The notes under the pieces: generated by a model
Told to the model about the DNA's origin: nothing
What the model saw: the letters and a program-made list of their open reading frames with translations, nothing else
The model's database searches: none
Shown here: piece by piece, positions 16,538-25,614 of the stretch
How positions within the stretch are numbered: position 1 is the first letter of the stretch
How the letters are laid out: every line of letters begins with the position of its first letter
Made by a program: the position numbers and the translations under genes
Source of the DNA: Streptomyces viridiviolaceus
Lineage (GTDB): Bacteria > Actinomycetota > Actinomycetes > Streptomycetales > Streptomycetaceae
Direction: 5' to 3'
Assembly (NCBI RefSeq): GCF_014650995.1
Contig: NZ_BMWA01000013.1
Location: 62,001-126,000 of the forward strand
Length of the DNA stretch: 64,000 bases

Positions 16538-17901
16538 GGCATGGGTTCCTTCGGGTCGGCGCACAGCAGGTCGAGCGTGAGCGCGGCGGTCCAGGAGAAC
16601 TGCCGGGTCCCGCGGGCCGCGCCTGTGCAGGGGTCGACGTACTCGGCGAACCCGGAACGTCCTGCCGCCGTGAGGAAGCCGTCCTTCAGACGTTCGGCGC
16701 TCTCCTGGAGGCCGTGGGTGCGCAGTCCGCGCTGGATCAGCCAGGCGGTGTTGAACCAGGCCGGGCCGCGCCAGTACCGCGTGGGGTCGAAGGCGTGGCC
16801 GGTCAGGTCGTAGCTGGGGACCAGTCGGGTGGCCGGGGCGTCGAAGTGCGGGCCGTCGAGCGCCGTGTGCAGACGCCGGACGACGTCCTGGGGCAGGTGC
16901 GGGACGACGAGCGGGATCAGCCCCGAGACGCTGCGCTCGTCGACCAGGGTGTCGGTGTGCAGGTCGCGCGCGCGGAACAGGCCCGTGTCCTCGTCCCACA
17001 GCCGGGCGACCATCCGCCGGGTGAGCCGCGCTGCCCGTGCGGTGTGCGGTTCGCCGGTCGCGCCCAGTTCCCGGGCGATGGCGGCCAGGGCCAGCTCGCT
17101 GACGACCAGCAGGGCGTTGAAGCAGGGGTCTTCGAGGGCGAACCGGTGCGCGAGGCCGCGGTCGTCGTAGCCCGCTGCGCGGTAGTCGGTCGCCAGCCTC
17201 ACGTAGCGGCCGTAGTCCAGGTCGGTGGGCCGGTCGGCGGGGTGGCCGTGGGTGAGGTCGGCGCGCCGGAAGGCGTGGGGCGGCGCCGGTTCGACGCGCT
17301 CCAGGGCGCTGTCCCAGCAGGGGCTGTTGTCCATGCCCGGTTCCCACGGGTGGACGACGGCGGCCAGTCCCCCGCCGCCGAGGTCGCGGCGGGTGAGGAG
17401 GTAGTCGTGCCAGGCCGCGAGCCGTGGCCGGACCCGGGCGAGGAATCCGCGGCGCCGGGACTCCTCGGGATCGGCCCGGTGCACGAGCCAGGCGGCCAGG
17501 GCGTGCACCGGGGGCTGGACGATGCCGGAGGTCTCGGGAGCCGAGGGTGCGCCCGCCGTCCGGCCGGCCCGCGAGGACTGCCAGAAGTCGGGGCTCGGGA
17601 AGTAGGCGTCGTGCGGCAGGGCGGGGTTGAAGACGATGTGGGGCACACGCCCGTCGGCCCACTGACCCGCCAGCAGGGACTCCAGCTCCCGCTGGGCGCG
17701 GCGCACGGAGAGGTGGCGCAGGCCGATGGCGACGAAGGCGGAGTCCCAGCTCCACTGGTGGGGGTACAGGGTGCGGGAGGGGACGGTGGAGGCGCCGGTC
17801 CAGTTGTCGATGAGGACCCGCGCCGCACCGCGCCGCAGTGTCAGGTGGTCTGCGGGCGCGGTGGGCGCGGGCCGGACCGGAAGGTCGACGAGTGATTTCA
17901 C
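16534..17901 (-). CDS. MGH1-like / GH63-type glycoside hydrolase
   Basis: A 455-residue (alpha/alpha)6 barrel protein starting at GTG 17901, which overlaps the preceding TGA. LYPHQWSWDSAFVAIGLRHL, HPWEPGMDNSPCWD and YWRGPAWFNTAWLIQRGL are the conserved motifs of mannosylglycerate/glucosylglycerate hydrolase-like and GH63-type enzymes; the Asp of the WDS block and a late Glu would act in catalysis. No signal peptide, so it works in the cytoplasm on imported material. It is cotranscribed with a debranching-like enzyme, an isomerase and a dehydrogenase. Confidence 0.82.
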   Translation of the reverse strand: MKSLVDLPVRPAPTAPADHLTLRRGAARVLIDNWTGASTVPSRTLYPHQWSWDSAFVAIGLRHLSVRRAQRELESLLAGQWADGRVPHIVFNPALPHDAYFPSPDFWQSSRAGRTAGAPSAPETSGIVQPPVHALAAWLVHRADPEESRRRGFLARVRPRLAAWHDYLLTRRDLGGGGLAAVVHPWEPGMDNSPCWDSALERVEPAPPHAFRRADLTHGHPADRPTDLDYGRYVRLATDYRAAGYDDRGLAHRFALEDPCFNALLVVSELALAAIARELGATGEPHTARAARLTRRMVARLWDEDTGLFRARDLHTDTLVDERSVSGLIPLVVPHLPQDVVRRLHTALDGPHFDAPATRLVPSYDLTGHAFDPTRYWRGPAWFNTAWLIQRGLRTHGLQESAERLKDGFLTAAGRSGFAEYVDPCTGAARGTRQFSWTAALTLDLLCADPKEPMP

Positions 17902-18698
17902 GCGCCGGACCTCTTGAGGAAGCCGGGAACGGAGCGGACGGCCTCGACGGGGTCGCCGGTCAGGCGGCACTCCAGGGCCAGGTGGCCGTCGTAGCCGATG
18001 GTGTGCAGGGCGCCGAGCCAGGCGGGCCAGTCGAGGTGTCCGGCGCCGGGCTGGAAGCGGTTGGAGTCCGAGACCTGGGCGTGGCCGATGACGTCGGCGT
18101 GGGCGAGGATCGCGGCGGCGGGGTCGGTCTCCTCGATGTTCATGTGGTAGCTGTCGATGCCGATCCGGATCGAGTCCAGGCCGGTCGCGCGGATCAGGTC
18201 GGCGGCCTGGTCGAGCCGGTTGACCATGTGGTCCTCGTAGCGGTTGAGCGGCTCCAGGAAGAGCGTGACGCCCTCCTTGCGGGCGTGCTCGCCCAGTTCG
18301 GTGAGCCCGGCGAGGAGCACCTCGCGGTCCTCCTCCTCGGTGCGCGGGGGTTCGAAGGGCGGCAGCCGGCGGGAGAACATGCCGTACGAGGCGGGGGTCT
18401 GGGCGCCCACTCCGCCGATCTCGGCGATGACGGTGAGCTGGGACTTCATCTGGGCGACGGCGTCGCGCCGCAGGTCCTCGTCGAAGGCGCCGAGGAAGTG
18501 CAGCATGTCGACGCAGACGGTCGGCATGACGACGCCGTCCTTGGCGGCCTGCTTGAGTTCGTCGAGGCGGGAGGCGAAGTGGAGGTCGCCCTTGCCGCGC
18601 AGTTCGATGGCGTCGTAGCCGGACTGCTGGGCGAAGTCCCACTTGGCCTGGAGGGTGTCTCCGGGCAGGAGTTGTTCCTGGACGGCGGTCTTGAGCAT
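17898..18698 (-). CDS. Sugar phosphate isomerase/epimerase (AP endonuclease 2-like TIM barrel)
   Basis: A 266-residue TIM-barrel protein of the xylose-isomerase-like family. YDAIELRGKGD, LFLEPLNRYEDHMVN, IGIDSYHMNIEE and GHAQVSDSNRFQPGAGHLDW carry the Glu, Asp and His residues that hold the catalytic metal. Family members isomerise or epimerise keto sugars or inositol derivatives. It lies between a dehydrogenase and a glycoside hydrolase in one operon, which suggests it processes the oxidised or released sugar. Confidence 0.85.
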   Translation of the reverse strand: MLKTAVQEQLLPGDTLQAKWDFAQQSGYDAIELRGKGDLHFASRLDELKQAAKDGVVMPTVCVDMLHFLGAFDEDLRRDAVAQMKSQLTVIAEIGGVGAQTPASYGMFSRRLPPFEPPRTEEEDREVLLAGLTELGEHARKEGVTLFLEPLNRYEDHMVNRLDQAADLIRATGLDSIRIGIDSYHMNIEETDPAAAILAHADVIGHAQVSDSNRFQPGAGHLDWPAWLGALHTIGYDGHLALECRLTGDPVEAVRSVPGFLKRSGA

Positions 18699-18722
18699 GG
18701 GGGTGGGGACCTTTCGGGACTG

Positions 18723-19778
18723 TCAGAATTCCAGGACGACCTGCAGCGCCTCGGCGGGGCGCTCGTCCAGCAGTACGTAGGCGTCGGCGGCGTCGGCGGC
18801 CGGGATCACGTGGCTCACGAGCGAGGCGACGTCCACCTGGCCCTCGGCGACCAGGCGCAGGAAGGTCTGCTGGAGGCGCTCGACGGACCAGCGGTTCGAC
18901 AGCTGCGGGGGGACGCCGCCGATCTGGGAACAGATCAGCTGGACGCGGTTGTGGTGGAACTCGTCGCCGAGGCGCAGGCCGATGCCGTCGCCCTGGTAGA
19001 AGCCGGAGGCGACCACCCGGCCGCCGGCGGCGACCGAGCGCAGGGCCTCGTGCAGGGCCGGGTAGGCGCCGCTGATCTCGATGGCGAGGTCGGCGCCGAG
19101 GCCGGCGGTGGCCTCGCGGATCCGTTCGGCGACGGCGTCGGTGCGGGCGTTGAGGGTGTGCTGGGCGCCGTAGCGCTTGGCGGTCTCCAGGCGGCCGTCG
19201 AGGGCGTCGACGGCGGTGACGCGGGCGCCGCTGAGCTGGGCGAGGCGGGTGGTGAGCAGGCCGATGACGCCCTGCCCGAAGACGGCGACGTCCTCGCCGA
19301 GGTGGATGTCGCCGGCCAGGACGGCGTTGTACGCGATGGCGCCGACCCGGGCGAAGGCACCGGCCAGGGGCTCCAGGCCCGTCGGCAGGGTGTGGCCGAT
19401 CATGCGCTCGGCGGGGACGACGCCCTCGCTGCGGTGGCCCCAGATGCCCCACACCAGGTCGCCGACGGCCGGCAGGTCCGGGGTGCCGGACAGCTCCGGG
19501 GAGACCTCGACGACCTCGCCGACCTCCGAGTAGCCCCAGCCGGCCACCGGGTACTCGATGCCGGGCGCGCCCTCGCGGAACAGCCGCGCCTCGGGGTCCC
19601 AGGTGCGCGTCAGGTACGGGTTGGTGCCGCGGTAGGCGGTGAGCTCGGTGCCGGCCGAGATGCCGGAGTACCGGGTGCGGACTCGCAGATGGCCGGGCGG
19701 CAGTTCGGCTCGGACGTGTTCGGCGACCTCGACCTGGCGGGGGCCGGTGAACTGGACGACGCGTTCCACGGATGACAC
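18723..19778 (-). CDS. Zinc-binding alcohol/polyol dehydrogenase-like protein (MDR family)
   Basis: A 351-residue medium-chain dehydrogenase starting at GTG 19778. The N-terminal GroES-like domain contains RTRYSGISAGTELTAYRG, and the Rossmann domain has VAVFGQGVIGLLTTRLAQ. The usual catalytic Cys of zinc alcohol dehydrogenases is replaced in this subgroup by the SGISAGTE stretch, so it belongs to a zinc-poor or differently metallated branch. It would oxidise a polyol or sugar using NAD(P). It is the first gene of the minus-strand operon, divergent from the sugar ABC genes. Confidence 0.83.
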   Translation of the reverse strand: MSSVERVVQFTGPRQVEVAEHVRAELPPGHLRVRTRYSGISAGTELTAYRGTNPYLTRTWDPEARLFREGAPGIEYPVAGWGYSEVGEVVEVSPELSGTPDLPAVGDLVWGIWGHRSEGVVPAERMIGHTLPTGLEPLAGAFARVGAIAYNAVLAGDIHLGEDVAVFGQGVIGLLTTRLAQLSGARVTAVDALDGRLETAKRYGAQHTLNARTDAVAERIREATAGLGADLAIEISGAYPALHEALRSVAAGGRVVASGFYQGDGIGLRLGDEFHHNRVQLICSQIGGVPPQLSNRWSVERLQQTFLRLVAEGQVDVASLVSHVIPAADAADAYVLLDERPAEALQVVLEF

Positions 19779-19814
19779 GGAGGGCTCCGGAGGGTTGCTG
19801 ATGCGGTTGCGTCG

Positions 19815-19844
19815 ACAATATCTGCAACTTATGTCTTGTCAACA
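19815..19844 (-). promoter_or_regulatory. Promoter of the dehydrogenase operon with candidate ROK operator
   Basis: On the minus strand TTGACA (19837-19842) and TATTGT (19815-19820) are 16 bases apart, a near-consensus promoter for the minus operon. TGTTGACAAG covering the -35 recurs at 25447-25456, suggesting a shared regulator site, possibly for the ROK protein encoded in this locus. An AT-rich stretch here stands out from the GC-rich background. Confidence 0.55.
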
Positions 19845-19902
19845 CGCAAAACTGGTGCTGTGATGCGTGGCTAGTAGACGTAAGCCGGAACGAGGACACG
19901 CA

Positions 19903-21306
19903 ATGCGCACCAGGACCCTGCGGTCGAGGATGACCGCGGTCGGCGTCACGGCAGCCCTGGGGACGGGGCTGCTGTCGGGCTGTGCCGGCAGCACCGGACC
20001 CGGCACACCGGACCGTGAGATCACGGTCTGGTCCCAGGAGAACCTCCCTGACCGCGTCGCCGCGACGCGGAAGGTGATCGACGGATTCGAGAAGAAGACC
20101 GGCATCAAGGTCCATCTCGTCGGGGTCGACGAGGGCCAGATGCCTCAGCTGATCATGTCGGCGGCGGCCTCGGGCACGCTGCCCGACGTGATCGGCGCGG
20201 CGCCGATGGGCCAGGTCTGGCAGATGTACACCAACGGCCTGCTGAACACCGACATCCCCGAGCGGATCGTGGGCGAACTCGGGCGCGACACCTTCAACGC
20301 CAACGCACTGGAGCTGACCTCCGACGGCGCCACCAGCCTCGGCGTGCCGTCCGACGCCTGGCTCCAGCTGCTGGTCTACCGCAAGGACCGGTTCGAGCAG
20401 AAGGAGCTCGCGGCCCCCGACACCTACGGAAAGGCACTGGCCGCGGCCAAGGCCCTGACCACCGAGGGTCACGACGGCGTCTCGGCGGCCACCGATCCCG
20501 GCGACGTCTTCACCTCCCAGAGCTTCGAGAGCGTGGCGCTCGCCAACGACTGCCAACTCGTCGACGACCGGAGCGAGGTCGCCCTCGACTCCCCGCAGTG
20601 CGAGAGCGCGTTCCGCACCTACGACCAGCTGGCCCGCGTCTACGGCGCCGCGGGAACCCAGACCGTGGACTCCACCCGCGCGACCTACTTCGCGGGCCGG
20701 TCTTCCATGATCATCTGGTCCTCGTTCCTGCTGGACGAACTGGCCGGCCTGCGTGAGGACGCCCTGCCGAGCTGCCCCGAGTGCAAGAAGGACCCGCGGT
20801 ACCTGTCGGACAACAGCGGCATCGTGACCGCGATGAAGGGCCCCGACGGCAAGGAGGCGGCCCAGTTCGGCGAGATCACCTCATGGGTGACCACCAAGAC
20901 GGCCGAGACGGCGGCGTCCCGCGAGTTCATCGAGTACATGATGGGCACCGGCTACGAGTCCTGGTTCGGCATGGCACCCGAGGGCAAGATCCCCGTCCGT
21001 ACCGGCACCGCCGCCGACCCCGGCCGCTATCTCGACGCCTGGCGGCACAGCGACATCGGTGTCGACACCCGTAAGCCCCTCGACGAGGTCTTCCCCCCGA
21101 GCCTGCTGAACCAGCTCGCCGACGGCGTCAGCAACATGCGGCGCTGGGGGATCACCCAGGGCGAGGGAGCCCTCGTCGGCGCCACCAACGGCGAACTGCC
21201 CGTCCCGAAGGCCATCGGCGCCATGACCAGCGGCCAGAGTTCGCCGTCCGAGGCGGCACGCGAAGCCGACGACGAGGTCGCCGCCCTGAAGAAGTCCCTG
21301 CAGTAG
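19903..21306 (+). CDS. Sugar ABC transporter substrate-binding lipoprotein
   Basis: A 467-residue extracellular binding protein of the maltose-type family 1. The signal ends in lipobox LLSGC, then comes REITVWSQENLPDRVAATRKV and the GTLPDVIGAAPMGQVWQMYTNG motif. It would sit on the outer membrane face and deliver an oligosaccharide or glycoside to the two permeases downstream. ATG 19903 was chosen because CGAGGA lies just upstream; a GTG at 19867 is in frame but would lengthen the signal unusually. No ATPase gene is present, as is common in Streptomyces, where MsiK serves many such systems. Confidence 0.9.
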   Translation: MRTRTLRSRMTAVGVTAALGTGLLSGCAGSTGPGTPDREITVWSQENLPDRVAATRKVIDGFEKKTGIKVHLVGVDEGQMPQLIMSAAASGTLPDVIGAAPMGQVWQMYTNGLLNTDIPERIVGELGRDTFNANALELTSDGATSLGVPSDAWLQLLVYRKDRFEQKELAAPDTYGKALAAAKALTTEGHDGVSAATDPGDVFTSQSFESVALANDCQLVDDRSEVALDSPQCESAFRTYDQLARVYGAAGTQTVDSTRATYFAGRSSMIIWSSFLLDELAGLREDALPSCPECKKDPRYLSDNSGIVTAMKGPDGKEAAQFGEITSWVTTKTAETAASREFIEYMMGTGYESWFGMAPEGKIPVRTGTAADPGRYLDAWRHSDIGVDTRKPLDEVFPPSLLNQLADGVSNMRRWGITQGEGALVGATNGELPVPKAIGAMTSGQSSPSEAAREADDEVAALKKSLQ

Positions 21307-21337
21307 CCGCCCGCCTGCACGTCACGAAGGTCCCCTC

Positions 21338-22357
21338 ATGACTACAGCCCCAGCCGGCGCACCCGAGCGCCCGGATTCCAGCCCCCGGCCGACGGACCGG
21401 CCCGCCCCCTCGGGCCGACGCCCGCTGAGCGCCGCCCGGCGCGCGAACCGCGCGGGACTCGCGTTCGTCTCCCCCACCTTCCTCGTCGTCCTCGTGGTGG
21501 TCGTGCTGCCCATCGCGTGGACCGTGCTGCTGGCGTTCCAGGACGCCAAGCTGGTCGACATCCAGGGCATGGGCCTGTTCGGCAACTGGTCCCTGGACAA
21601 CTTCTCCCAGGTCTTCGACTCGGCCGGCTTCTGGTCCAGCCTCGGCACCACCCTGCTCTACACTGCCGGGTCCACGCTCGGCTCCGTCGTCCTCGGCCTG
21701 ATCGCCGCGCTCGCGCTGCGCAAGCCGTTCCGGGGCCGCGGACTGCTGCGCGCGGCGATGCTGCTGCCGTACGTCGCGCCCGTCGTCGCCGTGGCCTTCG
21801 TCTGGGAGGTCGCGCTCAGCCCGCAGTACGGCGTCGTCAACGACTGGGGCCGTCGCCTGTTCGGCTGGGACGACCCGATCGCGTTCCTGTCCACCCGCGA
21901 GTACGAAGTGCACCTGCTCGGGCTGCACTTCGACATCCCGCTAGCCCTGCTGACCGTCATCGCCTTCGAGTGCTGGCGCTACTTCCCCTTCGCCTTCCTG
22001 TTCATCCTCGCCCGGCTGCAGGCGGTGCCCGACGGTCTGGAGGAGGCCGCGCTCGTCGACGGTGCCACTCCCACCCAGCGGTTCCGGCACATCCTGCTCC
22101 CCCAGCTGATGCCGGTCATCGCGCTGCTGTGCGTCCTGCGGTTCATCATGACCTTCAACAAGTTCGACGACGTCTACCTGCTCACCGGAGGCGGCGCGGG
22201 CACCGACGTCGCGGCCGTGCGCGTCTACGACTTCCTCACCGCCCGCTACGACGTGGGGGCCGCCGCCGCCCAGGCCCTCGTCCTGGCCGTCTCGCTCATG
22301 ATCCTGCTGGGCTTCTACTTCAAGTTCTTCGGCAACAAGGTCCAGGAGGATTCGTGA
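21338..22357 (+). CDS. Sugar ABC transporter permease (MalF-like)
   Basis: A 339-residue membrane protein with six main helices, a Pro-rich N-terminal tail, and the EAA loop DGLEEAALVDGATPTQRFRH. It pairs with the next gene product to form the sugar channel. Its stop overlaps the next start by one base, and 31 bases separate it from the binding-protein gene. Confidence 0.92.
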   Translation: MTTAPAGAPERPDSSPRPTDRPAPSGRRPLSAARRANRAGLAFVSPTFLVVLVVVVLPIAWTVLLAFQDAKLVDIQGMGLFGNWSLDNFSQVFDSAGFWSSLGTTLLYTAGSTLGSVVLGLIAALALRKPFRGRGLLRAAMLLPYVAPVVAVAFVWEVALSPQYGVVNDWGRRLFGWDDPIAFLSTREYEVHLLGLHFDIPLALLTVIAFECWRYFPFAFLFILARLQAVPDGLEEAALVDGATPTQRFRHILLPQLMPVIALLCVLRFIMTFNKFDDVYLLTGGGAGTDVAAVRVYDFLTARYDVGAAAAQALVLAVSLMILLGFYFKFFGNKVQEDS

Positions 22358-23223
22358 TGACCCGCGCCCAGTTCGAGGAGAGGTTCTTCGGCGTCCTGCG
22401 CTGGGTCGTCATCGCGTTCCTCGCGGTGATCACCCTGCTGCCCTTCTACTACATGGTGCTGCTGTCGCTGAAGCCCATCGACGCACTGCTGCTCGACCCG
22501 GGATCCCTGTGGCTCTCGGCCAAGGACTTCACCGTCTCCACCTACCGCGACGTGCTGCGCTCCGCCGACTCCGGCGGGCAGGGCTTCCTGAAGTTCCTGC
22601 TCAACTCCGCGCTGGTGTCGCTCGGCACGGTGGTGCTGACCCTGGTGGCCGCCGTGCCCGGCGCGTACGCCGTGAGCCGGCTGAAGTTCTTCGGCCACCG
22701 CCAGGTCAGCGCGCTCTTCCTGGCCGTCTACCTGTTCCCGGCGACGCTGCTGGCCGTCCCGCTGTTCGTCGTCTTCGCGAAGATGGGACTGTCCTCCAGC
22801 CTGGTCGGCCTCGCCGTCGTCTACGTCGCCCAGACCGTGCCGGTGTCGATCTACATGCTGAAGAACTACCTGGTGACCATCCCGTACTCCATCGAGGAGG
22901 CGGCGATGCTCGACGGGTGCTCCCGGCTGCAGACGGTCCGCAAGGTGATCCTGCCGCTCGCGCTGCCGTCCCTGATGGCGACGGGTCTCTACGTCTTCAT
23001 GATCGCGTGGAACGAGTTCCTCTTCGCCCTGCTGTTCCTCGCGGCCGATCCCGACAAGTGGACCGTCTCGCTCGGCCTGGCCCAGCTCTCCAACGGCATC
23101 GAGGTGCCGAAGACCGTCCTGATGGCCGGGTCCGTGGTGCTGACGATCCCCGTGGTACTTCTGTTCTTCGCCGCCGAACGCCTCCTCACCGAGGGCCTGA
23201 CCAGCGGCGCCGACAAGAGCTGA
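22357..23223 (+). CDS. Carbohydrate ABC transporter permease (MalG-like)
   Basis: A 288-residue membrane protein with six helices and EAA loop YSIEEAAMLDGCSRLQTVRK. RLKFFGHRQVSALFLAVYLFP is typical of MalG-type permeases. It starts at ATG 22357, or GTG 22354 one codon earlier; both share the AGGAGG site. It completes the importer with the upstream permease and binding protein. Confidence 0.92.
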   Translation: MTRAQFEERFFGVLRWVVIAFLAVITLLPFYYMVLLSLKPIDALLLDPGSLWLSAKDFTVSTYRDVLRSADSGGQGFLKFLLNSALVSLGTVVLTLVAAVPGAYAVSRLKFFGHRQVSALFLAVYLFPATLLAVPLFVVFAKMGLSSSLVGLAVVYVAQTVPVSIYMLKNYLVTIPYSIEEAAMLDGCSRLQTVRKVILPLALPSLMATGLYVFMIAWNEFLFALLFLAADPDKWTVSLGLAQLSNGIEVPKTVLMAGSVVLTIPVVLLFFAAERLLTEGLTSGADKS

Positions 23224-23238
23224 GCCTTGGGGGCCTCC

Positions 23239-24441
23239 ATGATGACGTCAAGCCAGGTAAGCGCGGGAGAACTGCTGCAGCTGATCCGCAGCGGCCGCGC
23301 CAACACCCGGGCCGACCTCCAGCGTGTCACCGGGCTGTCCCGCTCCACCGTCGGGCAACGCCTCGACCTGCTCAACCGGGCGGGATGGCTGCGCCACACC
23401 ACCGGCACCTCCACCGGCGGCCGGCCCTCCGACCGGATCGTCTTCGACCCCACGCACGCCTCGGTCATCGCCCTCGACCTCGAGACCCGGCACGCCCGTG
23501 CCGCGGTCGTCGACCTCGCGGGAACCATCCTGGCCGAGCACACCGGTCCCATGGACATCAGCGAAGGCCCCGAGCACGTGCTGGACCACCTTGCAGGCTG
23601 GTTCCCGGACCTGATCGCGGCCGCCGGTGTACCGCCGGCCCATGTCTGCGGCATCGGGCTGTCGGTGCCCGGTCCCGTCGACTGGGAGTCGGGCCGGGTG
23701 ATCGAGCCGCCCATCATGCCCGGCTGGGACCGCCACCCGATCCGCGAACGCCTGCAGAAGGCGTACGCGCACCAGATGGACACCGGCCTCGAGGACGAGG
23801 CCGTTCCGGTCCTGGTGGACAACGACGCCAACCTCATGGCGCTGGCCGAGCACCAGGCCAACCACCGTGACTGCTCCGCCTTCCTCCTGCTGAAGGTCTC
23901 CACCGGCATCGGCGCGGGCGTCGTCATCGACGGCAACCTCTTCCGCGGCGTCGACGGCGGGGCCGGCGACATCGGGCACATCCGCCTGCACGACCGGACC
24001 GACGCGCTGTGCATGTGCGGCTCCCAGGGCTGCCTGGCCGCCGTCGCCAGCGGACGGGCGATCGCCAAGGAGCTGGCCGCCCTCGGCCACGACACGGCCT
24101 CCGGACGGGACGTCAAACGGCTGCTCAACGAGGGGCAGCCGGACGCCATCCGTCTGGCCCGGGAGGCCGGACGCCGCGTGGGCGAGGTGCTGGTGACCGT
24201 CGTCACCCTGCTCAACCCCGGCGTCCTGATGATCGCCGGCGAACTCTCGGGAGTCCCCTTCCTGACCGGCGTGCGGGAACTGCTCTACCAGCGCGCCATG
24301 CCGCGTGCCACCGCCAACCTCCAGGTCGTCACCTCGCGGCTGGGCGACCACTCCGGGCTCATCGGAGCCGCGGCCGTGGTCGTGGAGTCCCTCTACTCCC
24401 CCGCCCGCGCCGACGCCCGGCTCGACCGCCTCGCACGGTGA
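23239..24441 (+). CDS. ROK-family transcriptional regulator
   Basis: A 400-residue protein with an N-terminal winged helix (LLQLIRSGRANTRADLQRVTGLSRSTVGQRL region, about 8-60) and a C-terminal ROK kinase-like domain. The zinc signature CMCGSQGCLA (Cys258, Cys260, Cys265) and the phosphate-loop-like segment are present. Regulators of this type sense a sugar or its phosphate and usually repress nearby uptake genes. It lies inside the sugar operon, so it probably controls both divergent arms. ATG 23239 is used; the next codon is also ATG. Confidence 0.9.
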   Translation: MMTSSQVSAGELLQLIRSGRANTRADLQRVTGLSRSTVGQRLDLLNRAGWLRHTTGTSTGGRPSDRIVFDPTHASVIALDLETRHARAAVVDLAGTILAEHTGPMDISEGPEHVLDHLAGWFPDLIAAAGVPPAHVCGIGLSVPGPVDWESGRVIEPPIMPGWDRHPIRERLQKAYAHQMDTGLEDEAVPVLVDNDANLMALAEHQANHRDCSAFLLLKVSTGIGAGVVIDGNLFRGVDGGAGDIGHIRLHDRTDALCMCGSQGCLAAVASGRAIAKELAALGHDTASGRDVKRLLNEGQPDAIRLAREAGRRVGEVLVTVVTLLNPGVLMIAGELSGVPFLTGVRELLYQRAMPRATANLQVVTSRLGDHSGLIGAAAVVVESLYSPARADARLDRLAR

Positions 24442-24475
24442 CCGCCGTGCCGCTCGCCCCACAGACAGGAACACC

Positions 24476-25372
24476 GTGACCACTGCTCCCCCCGCCCCGT
24501 GGCCCCACCGGCCCGTCGAGGTCGGACTCGTGGGCGCCGGCCCCTGGGCCCGGGCCATGCACGCCCGCATCCTGGCCGCCGGGCCCGAGACCCGGCTCGC
24601 CGCGGTCTGGGCCCGCCGCCCGGAGGCGGCGCGGCAGACAGCCGCTCCCCACGCCGCCCACGTCGCCGCCGGCTTCGAGGAACTGCTGGACCGCTGCGAG
24701 GCCGTGGCCTTCGCCGTTCCCCCTGCCGTCCAGGCCGAGTTGGCGCCGCTGGCGGCGAAGAGGGGCAAGGCCGTGCTGCTGGAGAAGCCCCTCGGTCCCG
24801 ACCTGCCCGCGGCCCGCCGGGTGGCCGACGCGATCGCCGAGGCGGGAGTCGTCTCCCAGCTCGTCCTCACCAAGCGCTACCACCCCACCACCCGAGCCTT
24901 CCTGGAGGAGGCGCGCACGCTCGACGTCCGCGGAGCCCGCGCCTGCTACCTCCACGGCGCCTTCCTCCAGGGCGAGTTCGCCACCGGCTGGCGCCTCGAG
25001 CACGGCGCCCTGCTCGACCTCGGTCCCCATCTGCTCGACCTGCTGGACGCGGCGATCGGCCCCATCACCGGCATCCGCGGCACGGGCGACGCGCGCCGCT
25101 GGTTCGAGCTGACCTGCGAGCACGACAACGGAGCGGTGAGCCAGGCGTCCCTGTCCGGCTCGGTCGCCGTGCCGCACACTCTCACCCGCGTCGAGTTGTT
25201 CGGCCCCGAGCTTCCCCTGGTCTTCGACACGGCCGGCATCGACCACGAGGAGTGCTGGCCCGTCCTGCGCCGCGAATTCGCCACCGCCGTCCGCACCGGC
25301 ACTCCGAGCCCGCTCGACGCCGGGCGTGGGCTGTATCTGCAGGGCCTGCTGGAGCGGGCTGCGGCCGGCTGA
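24476..25372 (+). CDS. Gfo/Idh/MocA family oxidoreductase
   Basis: A 298-residue NAD(P)-dependent oxidoreductase starting at GTG 24476 after AGGA. VGLVGAGPWARAMHARIL is the Rossmann loop, KAVLLEKPLGPD carries the conserved EKP motif, and HGALLDLGPHLLDLL is the C-terminal domain. Such enzymes oxidise or reduce a sugar ring hydroxyl, commonly at C3 of glycosides or inositols. Together with the TIM-barrel isomerase and the dehydrogenase, it suggests an oxidative route for the imported sugar. Confidence 0.88.
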   Translation: MTTAPPAPWPHRPVEVGLVGAGPWARAMHARILAAGPETRLAAVWARRPEAARQTAAPHAAHVAAGFEELLDRCEAVAFAVPPAVQAELAPLAAKRGKAVLLEKPLGPDLPAARRVADAIAEAGVVSQLVLTKRYHPTTRAFLEEARTLDVRGARACYLHGAFLQGEFATGWRLEHGALLDLGPHLLDLLDAAIGPITGIRGTGDARRWFELTCEHDNGAVSQASLSGSVAVPHTLTRVELFGPELPLVFDTAGIDHEECWPVLRREFATAVRTGTPSPLDAGRGLYLQGLLERAAAG

Positions 25373-25446
25373 GCCGCCCACGGGGGACGCCGCGCCGCAT
25401 GCGCTCCTCGACCAACCGGCTCATGATTTCGTGCTCATGACAGGTT

Positions 25447-25473
25447 TGTTGACAAGTCCTCAACTCCCTTGTC
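25447..25473. promoter_or_regulatory. Candidate operator: second copy of TGTTGACAAG, with inverted repeat
   Basis: TGTTGACAAG (25447-25456) is identical to the -35 region element of the dehydrogenase promoter at 19835-19844. Here GACAAG (25451-25456) and CTTGTC (25468-25473) form a perfect 6-bp inverted repeat with an 11-base spacer. It lies 142 bases before the subtilisin gene and 75 after the oxidoreductase stop. Confidence 0.35.
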
Positions 25474-25614
25474 CCGCAGTCACCGACGGCCGAGTCTTGA
25501 TCACGGCCAGGAGCGGAACGCAACGCTCCCGGTCGTGGGGGGGATCACGCGCACACCCCCCACAGACGCGCGCCCCACCCGGGCGCGCGTCGCCCAGAGG
25601 AGGACTCCCTCGTC

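Noticed and set aside
14618..17755. A single 1045-residue minus-strand protein covering both hydrolases
   Set aside because: Family motifs stop at residue 1 of the debranching-like protein (ATG 16537); upstream, the same frame is Arg/Pro-rich shadow of the next gene, whose own frame carries conserved motifs.
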